Shown here piece by piece: positions 1 to 8,111 of a stretch of DNA of 64,000 nucleotides. The stretch's first letter is position 1. Every line of letters starts with the position of its first letter. The stretch is from assembly GCA_964489425.1 (NCBI GenBank), contig CAZAYP010000002.1, positions 158,596 through 222,595 of the forward strand. Direction: 5' to 3'. Source of the DNA: CAZAYP01 sp964489425 [NCBI: uncultured Verrucomicrobiota bacterium] (GTDB taxonomy: Bacteria > Verrucomicrobiota > Kiritimatiellia > RZYC01). A program made the translations under genes and the position numbers. The notes beneath the pieces are model-generated. The model was not told where the DNA came from, searched no databases, and saw only the letters and a program-made list of their open reading frames with translations.

Positions 1-53
1 ACCACGGCTTGATATTTCGAATCCATATTGGTCCGGCAACGATTTTTTCGCAA

Positions 54-77
54 GCATATCTCGCAGCATATCTCGCA
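54..77. repeat. 12-bp tandem duplication
   Basis: The unit gcatatctcgca occurs twice back to back. No function is evident. It may be a replication-slippage duplication in non-coding DNA. Confidence 0.5.
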
Positions 78-111
78 CATTTTGGTAAGACCTCAGTAAC
101 GCGGGGAGACG

Positions 112-214
112 CTCACGGAGGCACGGAGACACCGGGACGAGCGCAAATGAAGCATGACACGCACCATCCATGGTCCGATCAAAGCTGTTCTCCGTGACTC
201 TGTGCCTCCGTGAG
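112..214. repeat. Inverted repeat with 17-bp arms, REP-like
   Basis: The left arm CTCACGGAGGCACGGAG (112-128) is matched by the right arm CTCTGTGCCTCCGTGAG (198-214), with one mismatch. The 69-bp interval between them shows no clear gene. The core resembles a dispersed intergenic repeat I remember from many environmental genomes, but I cannot search for copies here. The rest of 1-460 holds no confident gene. From 280 to 468 one plus-strand frame stays open without an ATG/GTG start at its head, and could encode a hydrophobic stretch. Confidence 0.5.
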
Positions 215-467
215 AAAAATGAACAAGGTACGGAACCGGATTTGTCCCTCGAAGCGGGTTCGGAAACGATGACCGCTGATGGGCACACATCTCAAGCCCG
301 GCGCCTTATCACCCCGTTTCACTGGGGCTTTACACATTTTCCGCGGCGCTGTTCGGCGGCTTGTGGCTGCTGATTGCGGCGCCAAGTGGGCCGCGCTTCG
401 ATCTTGTTCCCTGGTGCGGTCAGCGGTATAAGGATTCACTTTCGCAACCCATGAAGGCTTGGATATA

Positions 468-1634
468 ATGAAAGACCATGTCGAGGGGAACTCCGAGTTG
501 TTGCCCGGCATGGCGCCATTGATCCTGAAAATGGATCCGCAAGTCGGCCTTTATGTGTGCGCAGACCACGCCATCACAGAGCTTTTGGTCCGCGGCTTGG
601 ATGATGAACAGGTTCGCTATACTTTGAATCCTCCGCTCGCGGCCCATCTTGTGACACCCGGCATGCGCCTGCTGGCCTTCGGATCCCAGCATCCACTCGG
701 GATTCTCGACTTGATCCACGATTGCGATCTAGCCGCGGAAGTGGATCCCGCCGTCGTGCTGGCGGAGACCACTTATGCCTCGCCCGTGGATCAGTTGGTG
801 AAGGCCGGAGAGATTGACTTGGCGGGTGAGCCCGCTTCCTACGCGGATCTCGGGATCGGACGCGAGCATGTGCCGGAGCTGATCCGCATGGCCACGGACG
901 AAGCCCTGCACACCGGCCCGGTTGGCAGCCATATTTATTGGGGCCCGGTGCGGGCCTGGCGGGCGTTGGGCGAGCTGCGCGCCGAGGAGGCTGTCGGCCC
1001 GCTGCTGGACCTGCTGTGCCGGATCGATGATGAGCAAGACGACTGGGTGAGAGAAGAGATTCCCGAGGTGCTGGCGGAAATCGGTCCCGTAGCCTTGGAC
1101 CCGCTGGCGGAATACCTGGCCAACACCGCGCACGGAGAATGGGCGCGGCTGGCCGCGGCCCAGGGGATCGCAACCATCGCTACGTACCATCCCGACCAGC
1201 GCCCCGCGTGCGTTGCGCGCCTGAGCGCTCAGTTGGAGCGGTTCGCCAACCAGTCGGATGTCTTCAACGGTTATATTGTCTCGAATCTGATGGACTTGGC
1301 CGCAGTGGAGGCAGCGCCCATCATGCAGCAGGCGTTTGCCGCCGGCGCGGTAGATGAATCCATTGCGGGCGATTGGGAAGATGTGGCCATTGAGCTGGGG
1401 CTCAAGACACATCGGGAACATCCCCGCAAGCCGAACTGGCTCACGGAACTCAGCAACCAATGGCAAGCAGCTCGGGCCGTACGGGAGGCGCTACAGGCTT
1501 TGCCTGAAGAACCTGTTGCGGATGAGGATAGCGAACCGCCCCGCGCCGCGCCCATGCCCGGGCGCAACCAGACTTGCCCCTGCGGCAGCGGGAAAAAATA
1601 TAAGAAATGCTGCGGCCGCCACGAAGAGGTATGA
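468..1634 (+). CDS. DUF1186-like protein with C-terminal SEC-C zinc motif
   Basis: A 388-residue soluble protein. The last ~25 residues form a SEC-C motif (PCGSGKKYKKCC), which binds zinc through Cys/Cys/Cys-Cys and is also found at the end of SecA. The central part (about 110-310) is alpha-helical and acidic, with HEAT-like pairs such as AVGPLLDLL and PVALDPLAEYL. That fits the DUF1186 plus SEC-C architecture seen in other bacteria. No enzymatic residue is recognisable and no partner is implied by neighbours. I chose ATG 468, because it overlaps the stop of an upstream open frame as TAATG and has a purine-rich AAGG upstream. A TTG at 459 would add three residues. The family assignment is moderate; the zinc motif is certain. 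Confidence 0.8.
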   Translation: MKDHVEGNSELLPGMAPLILKMDPQVGLYVCADHAITELLVRGLDDEQVRYTLNPPLAAHLVTPGMRLLAFGSQHPLGILDLIHDCDLAAEVDPAVVLAETTYASPVDQLVKAGEIDLAGEPASYADLGIGREHVPELIRMATDEALHTGPVGSHIYWGPVRAWRALGELRAEEAVGPLLDLLCRIDDEQDDWVREEIPEVLAEIGPVALDPLAEYLANTAHGEWARLAAAQGIATIATYHPDQRPACVARLSAQLERFANQSDVFNGYIVSNLMDLAAVEAAPIMQQAFAAGAVDESIAGDWEDVAIELGLKTHREHPRKPNWLTELSNQWQAARAVREALQALPEEPVADEDSEPPRAAPMPGRNQTCPCGSGKKYKKCCGRHEEV

Positions 1635-1674
1635 CCGATTTTGCGTCCGCCGCCTTAACAAAAAGGAGCATGAC

Positions 1675-1716
1675 ATGGCAAAAAAACACAGACCAAGTGA
1701 GGTTGCCCAGAATTGA
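1675..1716 (+). pseudogene. 13-codon ORF with strong RBS, probably truncated by IS remnant
   Basis: ATG 1675 is preceded by AAGGAG with good spacing and reads MAKKHRPSEVAQN then stop. The strong ribosome-binding site suggests a once longer gene. The coding sense ends where the IS3-type transposase remnant begins, so this looks like the surviving 5-prime end of an interrupted gene. A genuine 13-residue leader peptide is the alternative. Confidence 0.35.
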
Positions 1717-1760
1717 CGGACACGGTGAACGAAGTAGTATGGAAGGATGGAGGAATCACC

Positions 1761-1859
1761 GTGAAGATGCAGAAGAAGTATGATGCTGAATATCGTCAAA
1801 ATGCCGTGGATATGTTGCTGACCAGCGGGAAGAGTCTGGCGGCTACCATCTATGCCTGA
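1761..1859 (+). mobile_element. IS3-family OrfA N-terminal remnant
   Basis: From GTG 1761 the frame encodes 32 residues: VKMQKKYDAEYRQNAVDM, then LLTSGKSLAATIYA and stop. This matches the start of IS3-family OrfA helix-turn-helix proteins (basic K-K-Y-x-x-E-[FY]-R, then A-V, then S-G-K-S-L). Normal OrfA is about 90-100 residues, so the frame is truncated just before the recognition helix, and no OrfB follows. I cannot define terminal inverted repeats. The piece lies about 100 bp from tRNA-Ser, a common insertion neighbourhood. It is inactive. The rest of 1635-1965 shows nothing else I recognise. Confidence 0.6.
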
Positions 1860-1965
1860 GTTGCTATCGCATTGCCGGGCCGCAATCGGCTTTGCGGCGG
1901 CAGACATCACCGTTCATTTTCTGCGTTCGTGGTCGGTCGTTGCCGAAAAGCGCGAAATTTCAATT

Positions 1966-2056
1966 TGGCGGAGAGAGAGGGATTCGAACCCCCGGTCCCC
2001 TTTTGGAGGACTCACGCTCTCCAGGCGTGCCCGTTAGTCCACTCCGGCATCTCTCC
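1966..2056 (-). tRNA. tRNA-Ser (GGA anticodon), CCA encoded
   Basis: Read on the minus strand it folds with acceptor GGAGAGA/TCTCTCC, anticodon stem CACGC/GCGTG around loop CTGGAGA (anticodon GGA), a long class II variable arm and a T arm with loop TTCGAAT. The discriminator base is G (1969), as expected for serine tRNAs. The 3-prime CCA is genomically encoded at 1966-1968. It decodes UCC and UCU. Confidence 0.97.
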
Positions 2057-2081
2057 TTGCGCCCTTCGAATGTCAGGGCGT

Positions 2082-2110
2082 TATGTAGGGCTTTTCCGCG
2101 GCCGCGTCAA
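2082..2110 (-). promoter_or_regulatory. Sigma70-type promoter of tRNA-Ser
   Basis: On the minus strand TTGACG (2105-2110) and TACATA (2082-2087) are separated by 17 bp. The start of transcription would fall about 20 bp upstream of the mature tRNA 5-prime end. Confidence 0.65.
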
Positions 2111-2186
2111 GCTTGGGCGCCGCTTTTTCGCCGGTCGTGGCGGCGCTGGGCGGTGCTGGCCACGGCCACGGCACCGGGCCGGAGGG

Positions 2187-3344
2187 TCACAGCAGGCAGA
2201 CGCCGCTCATCCAGGCCAGCCCGAGGTTGCCGGCCACGTACCAGGCGGCATGGGTGCGGCTGCTTGCCTGCTGGTGAACGAGCAGGTTGAACGCCATGGT
2301 CAGCGGCAGCAGCGCCCGCGCATAGGCGTGCTGGCTGATCCAGACGGTATCGCCCAGGCAGAACAACAGGCCCGCAAAAGCGATCCCCAGCCCCCAGGCG
2401 GCGGTGGCCGGCCGCGGATGCGCCAGCAGGTAGATGGCCTGGGCCAGCAGGGACAGGGGCGCAAGGCATTCAAAAACCAACTCGACCCGCGGGGCCCATG
2501 CCAGGCTGGCGGGCGCATCCCGCAGGGCGCGGGCCGCGCCGGCGATTTTCCGGACCAGCCCGGCGCCGGGCCAGGTCAGGCTGGCGTGGCCCACTCCGTC
2601 GCCCGTGGCCAGGCGCAGCTTGACGTAAACGAGCCATAGCGCCAAGGGCAGCAGGACGATGGCTGCGCAGGCCGCCGCCTGGCGTACGTTCCGCGCACGC
2701 CACCACCGCAGCCAGGGCAGGGCCGCCAGGCTGAGCACCGAGGTTTCGCGCACCAGCGCGGCCACGGCCAGCAGCCCGGCCGCCGCGGTCGTCCGCGGGA
2801 GCGCCCACACCGCCAGCACGCCCAGGGCGGCGGCCGGAAAATCCGTGAGCGCGCGGCTGAGCGAGGTCAAGGTGCCGGTGGACCACAGCAGCGCCAGCGC
2901 CAGCAACCCGTCGCGCGCGCGGCGCATGCCGGTGACGCGGATCAATCCGCCCAGCAGCAGGATCCAGAAACCGAAGTTCAGCAGGGCATACGATTGCAGC
3001 ACCCATTCCGGCCGGCCGATCCCGAGGCCATGGGCCAGCAATGGTAGGCCGATCCGGCGGGCGCGGTAAATGGGCGCGTCCATGGCCGGCGCGAGTTCCG
3101 GCCGGCGCAACGCGGGATCCAGGGCCAACTGGGCGTAAAACTGACCGTCGTATCCCCAGCGGGTTTCGGTGGGCGGGGCAAGGCGCCGGACTTCCGGCAT
3201 CCGCGTGGCTGCAAATTCCCGGCCGAACAGGATGAGCCGCAGAAACCCGTGGCCCGGCGCATAGCTTTGCATGAGAATTGCCAGCGGCGCTACCAGCAGC
3301 AACCCCCAGGCCATAACGCGGAGCAAAGGTCGCGGTCGCGGCAT
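2187..3344 (-). CDS. Polytopic inner-membrane protein, GT-C glycosyltransferase-like
   Basis: A 385-residue hydrophobic protein with roughly nine to ten transmembrane helices, starting with the helix around residues 9-25. After the first helix there is a polar loop with TRWGYDGQFYAQLA. Acidic and aromatic residues in the first extracytoplasmic loop are typical of GT-C-type enzymes that use polyprenyl-phosphate sugars and of related surface glycopolymer proteins. No complete DxD signature or named family can be assigned. It follows the two-component genes on the same strand, 56 bp after the response regulator, so it may be cotranscribed. The ATG has a weak ribosome-binding site, and Met 11 is an alternative start. 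Function is inferred from topology only. Confidence 0.65.
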   Translation of the reverse strand: MPRPRPLLRVMAWGLLLVAPLAILMQSYAPGHGFLRLILFGREFAATRMPEVRRLAPPTETRWGYDGQFYAQLALDPALRRPELAPAMDAPIYRARRIGLPLLAHGLGIGRPEWVLQSYALLNFGFWILLLGGLIRVTGMRRARDGLLALALLWSTGTLTSLSRALTDFPAAALGVLAVWALPRTTAAAGLLAVAALVRETSVLSLAALPWLRWWRARNVRQAAACAAIVLLPLALWLVYVKLRLATGDGVGHASLTWPGAGLVRKIAGAARALRDAPASLAWAPRVELVFECLAPLSLLAQAIYLLAHPRPATAAWGLGIAFAGLLFCLGDTVWISQHAYARALLPLTMAFNLLVHQQASSRTHAAWYVAGNLGLAWMSGVCLL

Positions 3345-3400
3345 GCTTCAGCCCGGCGCCCGGCGACTGGCGGAACGTGGCGGCGTGGCCCGCTGCACGC

Positions 3401-3880
3401 CTACAGGCCCATCTCGGCCAGCGACGCGGCCGGCAGGTGCGACAACACGCGGCAGGCTTCCTGCAGAATGCGCTGCCGTTCCGGTGGTTTGATGAGGAAA
3501 CCTTGGATTCCGAGGCGGGCGCAGTTCTCGACAATTTCGCGCGAGGATTCCGAGGTCATCATGATGACCGGGATCGACTGCAGCGCAGGGTCGGCGCGCA
3601 TCCGGGCGAGGAGATCGGTGCCCAGCACGTGCCCGGGCATGTTGATGTCGAGGAACACCAGGTCGTAGGGCAATCCGTTGTCGACGGCATGTTTCAGCTT
3701 GGCCTCGGCGGTGCGGACATCCTCGGCATCATCCATGATGACCTGCTCTTTTTTCAGCACGACTTGGAGAAGCCGGTGAATCGTAATGCTGTCATCGATG
3801 GATAGAATGCGCTTGCCCGCGAGCAGCGCGGTGACTTGTTCCGGGGTAAAGGGGGTATTGGAATTGGCTGGGTTGTCCAT
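3401..3880 (-). CDS. Single-domain CheY-like response regulator
   Basis: A 159-residue receiver domain with a ~24-residue N-terminal extension and no DNA-binding output domain. The acidic pair is in RILSIDDSIT, the phospho-acceptor Asp in LVFLDINMPG, the conserved Thr/Ser in VIMMTSES, and the conserved Lys in GFLIKPPE. The set is therefore complete and the domain should be phosphorylatable. It starts 24 bp after the stop of the hybrid kinase gene on the same strand. It is the natural phosphate receiver from that kinase's Hpt domain and may act as a diffusible output or phosphate sink. Confidence 0.9.
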   Translation of the reverse strand: MDNPANSNTPFTPEQVTALLAGKRILSIDDSITIHRLLQVVLKKEQVIMDDAEDVRTAEAKLKHAVDNGLPYDLVFLDINMPGHVLGTDLLARMRADPALQSIPVIMMTSESSREIVENCARLGIQGFLIKPPERQRILQEACRVLSHLPAASLAEMGL

Positions 3881-3904
3881 GATCGGGGCTTCCGGGGCAG
3901 GGGG

Positions 3905-6457
3905 TCATTCGACCTTGGGCGGCAGGCGGATCCAGTCGGCCGCCCGCAGGACAGACGCCAGCTTGTCGGCTTCGTCCTGGAGCGCGATCCACAGTTGGCG
4001 GGCCTGGTCCACCTGGTTGGCGGCGGCCAGTTCTTCCAGACGGATGGCCATGGCGCGGACGCGGTTGCCGGCCACGCTGGCGGCCGCGCCCTTGAGCCCG
4101 TGCGCCAGGGTTCTGATTTCGGGGCCGTCGCCGTGGGCCAGGCGGTCGCGCAGGGCGGGCAAAATCCGCTGGATATCTTCCAGGAAACCCTCGGCCACCA
4201 CCTGCAGCATCGCGGCGTCGTCGCCCACCCGATGCAAGCCTTCTTCCACGGCCCAGCAGGGGTATTGGGCAAAGTCGTTGGCGGCGCCCTTGGGGGCGGG
4301 CGGCGGCTCGGCTGGTGCGCTGTCCATGGAAAGCAGGGCGCGCTCAAAGGCTTCGCGGATCAGGGGCGCGTCGAGGATCACGTCTGCACCCGCCTGCCCC
4401 AGCGCTGCGCGCCGGGCCCCGGCTTCGGGCGGAACCAGGATGACCATGCAAAGAGATCGGTACCGTTCGTGGCTTTTCACGAAACGGACCAGGTCCTCCA
4501 CGTCCAGGTCGACGATGTCGGCGGCCACGAGCATCACGTGGGGCAGGTAGCTGCCCAGCAGGGCGCAGCCCTCGATCCCGCCGGCCGCGCACTTGATTTT
4601 GTCCGGCTGGAAATAGTGGCCCAGCACGACGCGGGCTTGGCGCTGGCGCTCGGGGCTGGGATCCAGGATCAGGACTTTCATGGTGTTGCGCTCGAAGGCC
4701 ACGTTCAGGTCCGGGAAAAACTTGTGCAGCACACGCAGCAGGGCCACGCGGGAGATGGGTTTGGCCAGGTAATCGTCCATGCCGGCGGCCACGCATTTTT
4801 CGCGGTCGCCTTTCATGGCGTCCGCGGTGACGGCGACGATCGGGATGCGCCGCAGGCGTTCCCTGGCCTGCGCTGCGGCGGCGTCCTTGGGGTCCGGCAG
4901 GTCAAACTTGCCCTGGCGGATGCGGCGCGTGGCCTCGAACCCGTCCATGACCGGCATGCGGTTGTCCATCAGCACCATGTCGTACGGATCGGACACCAGG
5001 CGCTGGATGGCGTCCTGGCCCGTGGTTACGGTCTCCACCTGGATGGCCAGAGACTCCAGGATCGCCTTGGCCACGCGCTGGTTGGCTTGGCTGTCTTCCG
5101 CGAGGAGCACCCGGTAGGCGGCCCGGGGGGCCGGGGAGGGCAGGGGCGGTGGGGTGTCCGCGGCCGCGGGTGCGCCTGGCGCGGGTTGCGCGCCGCGGAT
5201 CGCGGTGGCCAGGGGCACCTCGAACGTAAAGGTGGTTCCAACGCCTTCCTGGCTGGCCACGGTGATCCGGCCGCCCATGAGGGTTACCAGTTGCCGGCTG
5301 ATGGCCAGGCCAAGGCCCGTGCCGCCGGCGCGCTTGGTGGCGGCGGAGTCGGCCTGGCGAAACTTCTCAAACACCCGGTCCAGATCTTTGGTCGGGATGC
5401 CCGGCCCGGTGTCGCAGACCTGGACCACGAGCAGGATGCGGCCGGGGTCATCGGCGATCGGCTGGGCAGTCAATGCGACGGTGACCGTGCCGCGCTCGGT
5501 GAACTTGACCGCATTGCCCACGAGGTTCATCAGCACCTGGCGCAGGCGGGCGGCATCGCCGCACAGCAGGCACGGTACATTGGGCTCATAGCGGGCCTCG
5601 AGGTGCAGGCCTTTTTCAGACGCCTGGGCCGTATGCAGGCGGCGAACTTTTTCCACGATCTCGCGGATCTCAAAAGGCTCGTCCTCGATGTCGAGCTGGC
5701 CGGCCTCGATTTTGGACAGGTCGAGGATGTCGTTCAGCAGGTCCAGGAGCATGTGGCCGGAGTCCAGGATCGTCTCCAGGTATTCCCGCTGCTGGACCGT
5801 CAGTTCGGACTCCAGCAGCATTTCGGCCATGCACAGGACGCCGTTCATCGGGTTGCGGATGTCGTGGGACACGTTGGCCAGGAACTCGCTCTTGGCGCGG
5901 TTGGCGGCCTCGGCCAGTTCCTTGGCCGCGCGCAGCTCTTCTTCCTCCTGCTTGCGGATGGTGGTGTCGCGGATGAAGAGGCACAGGCGCGGCTCGCGCC
6001 AGGGAAGGTAGCTGACCGCGACTTCCGCGGGAAACACGGTTTGGTCCCGGCGCCGGCAATAGGCCTGGATCAGGACAAAACGGGAGTGGCGCAGGTGATC
6101 CACCACGTCCTCGAGCAGGTCCTGGCTGGCGCCGCAAAGCACCTGGGCCAGGGGCGCCGCGCACAGCTCCTCGTGGGAGGCCAGCAGGAACTCGCGCGCC
6201 CGGCAGTTGCTGTCCACGATGGCGCCGGTGGGCGTGACGATCAGCGCGGCGTCATACAGCGCCTGTAACAGCTGCTGGTAAACATCGCCGGCCTGGGTGA
6301 GGGCAAACCCCGCGTCGTCACCCCCGGGCTTACCCGCGGATGGAGTTTGCGGCTTGCTCCGGCGGTTTTTACCCTTGGCCTGGCGCTGATCTTTGAGCGA
6401 CTCCTCGACCCCGGGAGTGATGTCGATCCGCATCGTTGATGAAAAATCAGGATTCAT
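3905..6457 (-). CDS. Hybrid sensor histidine kinase (PAS-HisKA-HATPase-REC-pseudoREC-Hpt)
   Basis: 850 residues with no convincing transmembrane helix, so probably cytoplasmic. Order: PAS (about 60-170); HisKA with H-box FLANVSHDIRNPMNG (His ~198); HATPase_c with N box NLVGNAVKF, G1 DTGPGIP and G2 GGTGLGLAIS (about 300-415); REC with phospho-acceptor in DMVLMDNRMP (~498) and Lys in LAKPI; a second receiver-like domain (about 594-705); and a C-terminal Hpt domain with LAHGLKGAAASVAG (His ~786). The second receiver has Ala where the acceptor Asp should be and Ala where the Lys should be, so it looks like a pseudo-receiver. The phosphorelay should run His-Asp-His to the single-domain regulator encoded next. 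The signal sensed is unknown. Confidence 0.93.
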   Translation of the reverse strand: MNPDFSSTMRIDITPGVEESLKDQRQAKGKNRRSKPQTPSAGKPGGDDAGFALTQAGDVYQQLLQALYDAALIVTPTGAIVDSNCRAREFLLASHEELCAAPLAQVLCGASQDLLEDVVDHLRHSRFVLIQAYCRRRDQTVFPAEVAVSYLPWREPRLCLFIRDTTIRKQEEEELRAAKELAEAANRAKSEFLANVSHDIRNPMNGVLCMAEMLLESELTVQQREYLETILDSGHMLLDLLNDILDLSKIEAGQLDIEDEPFEIREIVEKVRRLHTAQASEKGLHLEARYEPNVPCLLCGDAARLRQVLMNLVGNAVKFTERGTVTVALTAQPIADDPGRILLVVQVCDTGPGIPTKDLDRVFEKFRQADSAATKRAGGTGLGLAISRQLVTLMGGRITVASQEGVGTTFTFEVPLATAIRGAQPAPGAPAAADTPPPLPSPAPRAAYRVLLAEDSQANQRVAKAILESLAIQVETVTTGQDAIQRLVSDPYDMVLMDNRMPVMDGFEATRRIRQGKFDLPDPKDAAAAQARERLRRIPIVAVTADAMKGDREKCVAAGMDDYLAKPISRVALLRVLHKFFPDLNVAFERNTMKVLILDPSPERQRQARVVLGHYFQPDKIKCAAGGIEGCALLGSYLPHVMLVAADIVDLDVEDLVRFVKSHERYRSLCMVILVPPEAGARRAALGQAGADVILDAPLIREAFERALLSMDSAPAEPPPAPKGAANDFAQYPCWAVEEGLHRVGDDAAMLQVVAEGFLEDIQRILPALRDRLAHGDGPEIRTLAHGLKGAAASVAGNRVRAMAIRLEELAAANQVDQARQLWIALQDEADKLASVLRAADWIRLPPKVE

Positions 6458-6473
6458 CGCGTATAGCTGTCAA

Positions 6474-6501
6474 ATTATGCAAAAATGGGCGCGAATGGCA
6501 A
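6474..6501 (-). promoter_or_regulatory. Promoter of the kinase-regulator operon
   Basis: On the minus strand TTGCCA (6496-6501) and CATAAT (6474-6479) are 16 bp apart, just upstream of the kinase ATG at 6457. An AATGGCA/TGCCATT palindrome overlaps the -35 element and could be an operator. Confidence 0.5.
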
Positions 6502-6559
6502 TGCCATTTGTTCACAAATCGGCGGGCACGACGCGTTAATTTCAATAGGTAAATTTCGT

Positions 6560-6587
6560 TTGATTCTTCCGGCGGAATGGTTATCAT
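6560..6587 (+). promoter_or_regulatory. Promoter of the flavin-reductase-like gene
   Basis: TTGATT (6560-6565) and TATCAT (6582-6587) are spaced 16 bp apart, 25 bp before ATG 6613. This gives a short leader containing AAGGAGAA. The region is divergent with the kinase promoter. Confidence 0.55.
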
Positions 6588-6612
6588 GCCACCAACCACA
6601 AGGAGAACGGTC

Positions 6613-7143
6613 ATGGCGGAGCGGGAACTGATTGATGCGCAGCATTTCAATCTCAACGTCTTCCAGGCATTCAAGCAGGATTGGTTTCTGTTGGCCGCCG
6701 GCGTCATGCCGCCGGGCCGGTTCAACGTCATGACCATTGCCTGGGGCAGCCTGGGCGTCATGTGGGACAAGCCGTTTGTCCAGGTCGTGGTGCGGCCCAG
6801 CCGGTACACGTTTGAACTTCTCGAGAAGCAGGACACGTTCACGGTCAGCGCCTTTGGCCCCAAGTACCACGATGCCCTGCTATTGTGCGGCACCACTACG
6901 GGCCGCGACAGCGACAAAGCCAAAGCCGCCGGCTTGACGCCTGTCCCGTCCACGCAGGTGGCGGCGCCCGGGTTTCAGCAGGCCGACCTGATCCTTGAAT
7001 GCCGCAAGATCTACGCGGACCGGTTCAATCCCGCCAAGTTCCTGGTGCCGGAGATTGAGCCGAACTACGGCGGGTCGGATTATCACGCCATCTACTACGG
7101 CCAGATCCTGGCCATCCTGGGCACGCCGGCCTACCGGCGTTAA
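6613..7143 (+). CDS. Flavin-reductase-like (FMN-binding split barrel) protein
   Basis: 176 residues matching the flavin reductase-like / FMN-binding split-barrel family. Conserved parts are a segment near the N-terminus ending FNVMTIAWGSLGVMWDKP, then the VVVRPSRYTFELL and FTVSAFG strands. Such proteins bind FMN and either reduce it with NAD(P)H or use it as an electron-transfer cofactor. The donor and partner cannot be read from the sequence. I chose ATG 6613, because AAGGAGAAC precedes it by an ideal distance, although the frame opens upstream. It is a single-gene unit whose stop overlaps the stop of the convergent TPR gene by two bases. A small flavoprotein in oxidative-stress or aromatic metabolism is possible, but this is not proven. 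Confidence 0.85.
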   Translation: MAERELIDAQHFNLNVFQAFKQDWFLLAAGVMPPGRFNVMTIAWGSLGVMWDKPFVQVVVRPSRYTFELLEKQDTFTVSAFGPKYHDALLLCGTTTGRDSDKAKAAGLTPVPSTQVAAPGFQQADLILECRKIYADRFNPAKFLVPEIEPNYGGSDYHAIYYGQILAILGTPAYRR

Positions 7144-7796
7144 CGGTTCAGCAGGTTTTCCAGGCCGGGGCTGGGGGCATGTCCCAGGTCGCGGGCCCGA
7201 TCGTACGCGCGCCGCGCCTGGCGCAGTTCGGGATCCGGCGCAGTGGCCAGCAGGACCGCCAGGTTGTACTGCGCGTCCGCGTATCCCGGCGCTTTGGCCA
7301 CGGCGGTTTTGGCGGCGGCGATGGCCTGGTCGGGCTGATTTTCGGCCTGCAAGGCCACGGCAAGGTTGTTGTGGGCCACGGCATTGGCCGGGTCCAGTGC
7401 GCAGGCCTGCTTGAAGAACGCCACGGCCTGGGCGGTTTCCTTGGCGCGCCAGTATACCGCCCCGCGCAGGATCAGGGCCGTGACGTTCGTGCCGTTCTTG
7501 GCCACCAGGATGTCCGCGGTGCGGGCGGCCCGCTCCAGGTCGTCGCGCCAGTACAAGGTGGTGGCCAGGCCCATGAGGGCGGTCTCGTTGCCATGGTCCT
7601 GCTTGGCCGCAAACATGAAATACTGCAGGGCATTGTCAAAGCGGCCCGCGTCCAGGTTGTCATAGCCCATGGTCACCAGTTGGTCCACGGGCATGGACGC
7701 CATCCACGTGGCGTCCTGGGCTCCGGCGATTCCGGCCAGCACCAGCCACGCTGCGCACGCCCCGCCGACCCGAGTCATGGTTTTGACGATATTCAT
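7140..7796 (-). CDS. Secreted TPR protein
   Basis: 218 residues with a signal peptide (MNIVKTMTRVGGA, then a hydrophobic core ending GIAGAQ) followed by about four tetratricopeptide repeats, for example YDNLDAGRFDNALQYFMFA and NAVAHNNLAVALQAENQPDQ. TPRs are helical hairpins that mediate protein contacts. The protein should sit in the periplasm or be lipid-free and secreted, and no enzyme domain is present. I took the ATG at 7796 because it begins a canonical signal peptide; an upstream in-frame start (7823) would put charged residues in front of it. It is convergent with the flavin-reductase-like gene. Role unknown. Confidence 0.75.
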   Translation of the reverse strand: MNIVKTMTRVGGACAAWLVLAGIAGAQDATWMASMPVDQLVTMGYDNLDAGRFDNALQYFMFAAKQDHGNETALMGLATTLYWRDDLERAARTADILVAKNGTNVTALILRGAVYWRAKETAQAVAFFKQACALDPANAVAHNNLAVALQAENQPDQAIAAAKTAVAKAPGYADAQYNLAVLLATAPDPELRQARRAYDRARDLGHAPSPGLENLLNR

Positions 7797-8044
7797 CACG
7801 GGTATCCATCTCCTGCCCGCCATTATTCATAGCCCGGCAGGTCGATCAAGTTTTATCACCGGCGGGAGCGCCGATTTCCAGTGCGGAAGCCCTTGCCTGG
7901 GGGTCCTGATCCTCTCGCCAATCGCGCCAGGGCCGCCAAGACCAGCCATCAGCTCCGCGATAACTTGGCGATCATGGCGTGCTTGGCGAGAAATCCAGTT
8001 CCGGATCTCACAGAACCACGGCCCGGGAGGTCCGGGCAACGTGG

Positions 8045-8084
8045 CGCGGGGCTCCCGTCCCGCGTCGTTCGGGCGTTTCCCGAA
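8045..8084. terminator. Two adjacent hairpins downstream of the broken protease gene
   Basis: CGCGGG (8045-8050) pairs with CCCGCG (8059-8064), and TTCGGG (8068-8073) pairs with CCCGAA (8079-8084). They lie 28 bp past the protease stop codon on the minus strand. There is no U-tract, so termination is only suggested; the first hairpin also resembles a dispersed GC-rich repeat. The remaining 7824-8111 holds no ORF I can support. Confidence 0.35.
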
Positions 8085-8111
8085 GGCGCCTGCCACTCGG
8101 AGATTGGCGGC

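Noticed and set aside
459-467. TTG 459 as the start of the SEC-C gene
   Set aside because: ATG 468 overlaps the upstream stop as TAATG and is the simpler start; three residues differ.
3836-6268. 810-codon open frame on the plus strand over the histidine kinase gene
   Set aside because: The minus-strand product has all kinase motifs in order, and the plus frame is a GC-rich shadow rich in Gly, His, Gln and Ala without any recognised domain.
7781-7811. Short identity (gaatatcgtcaaaa) to the IS3 remnant near the TPR gene start
   Set aside because: It is only a 14-base match in a different coding context, so most likely chance.
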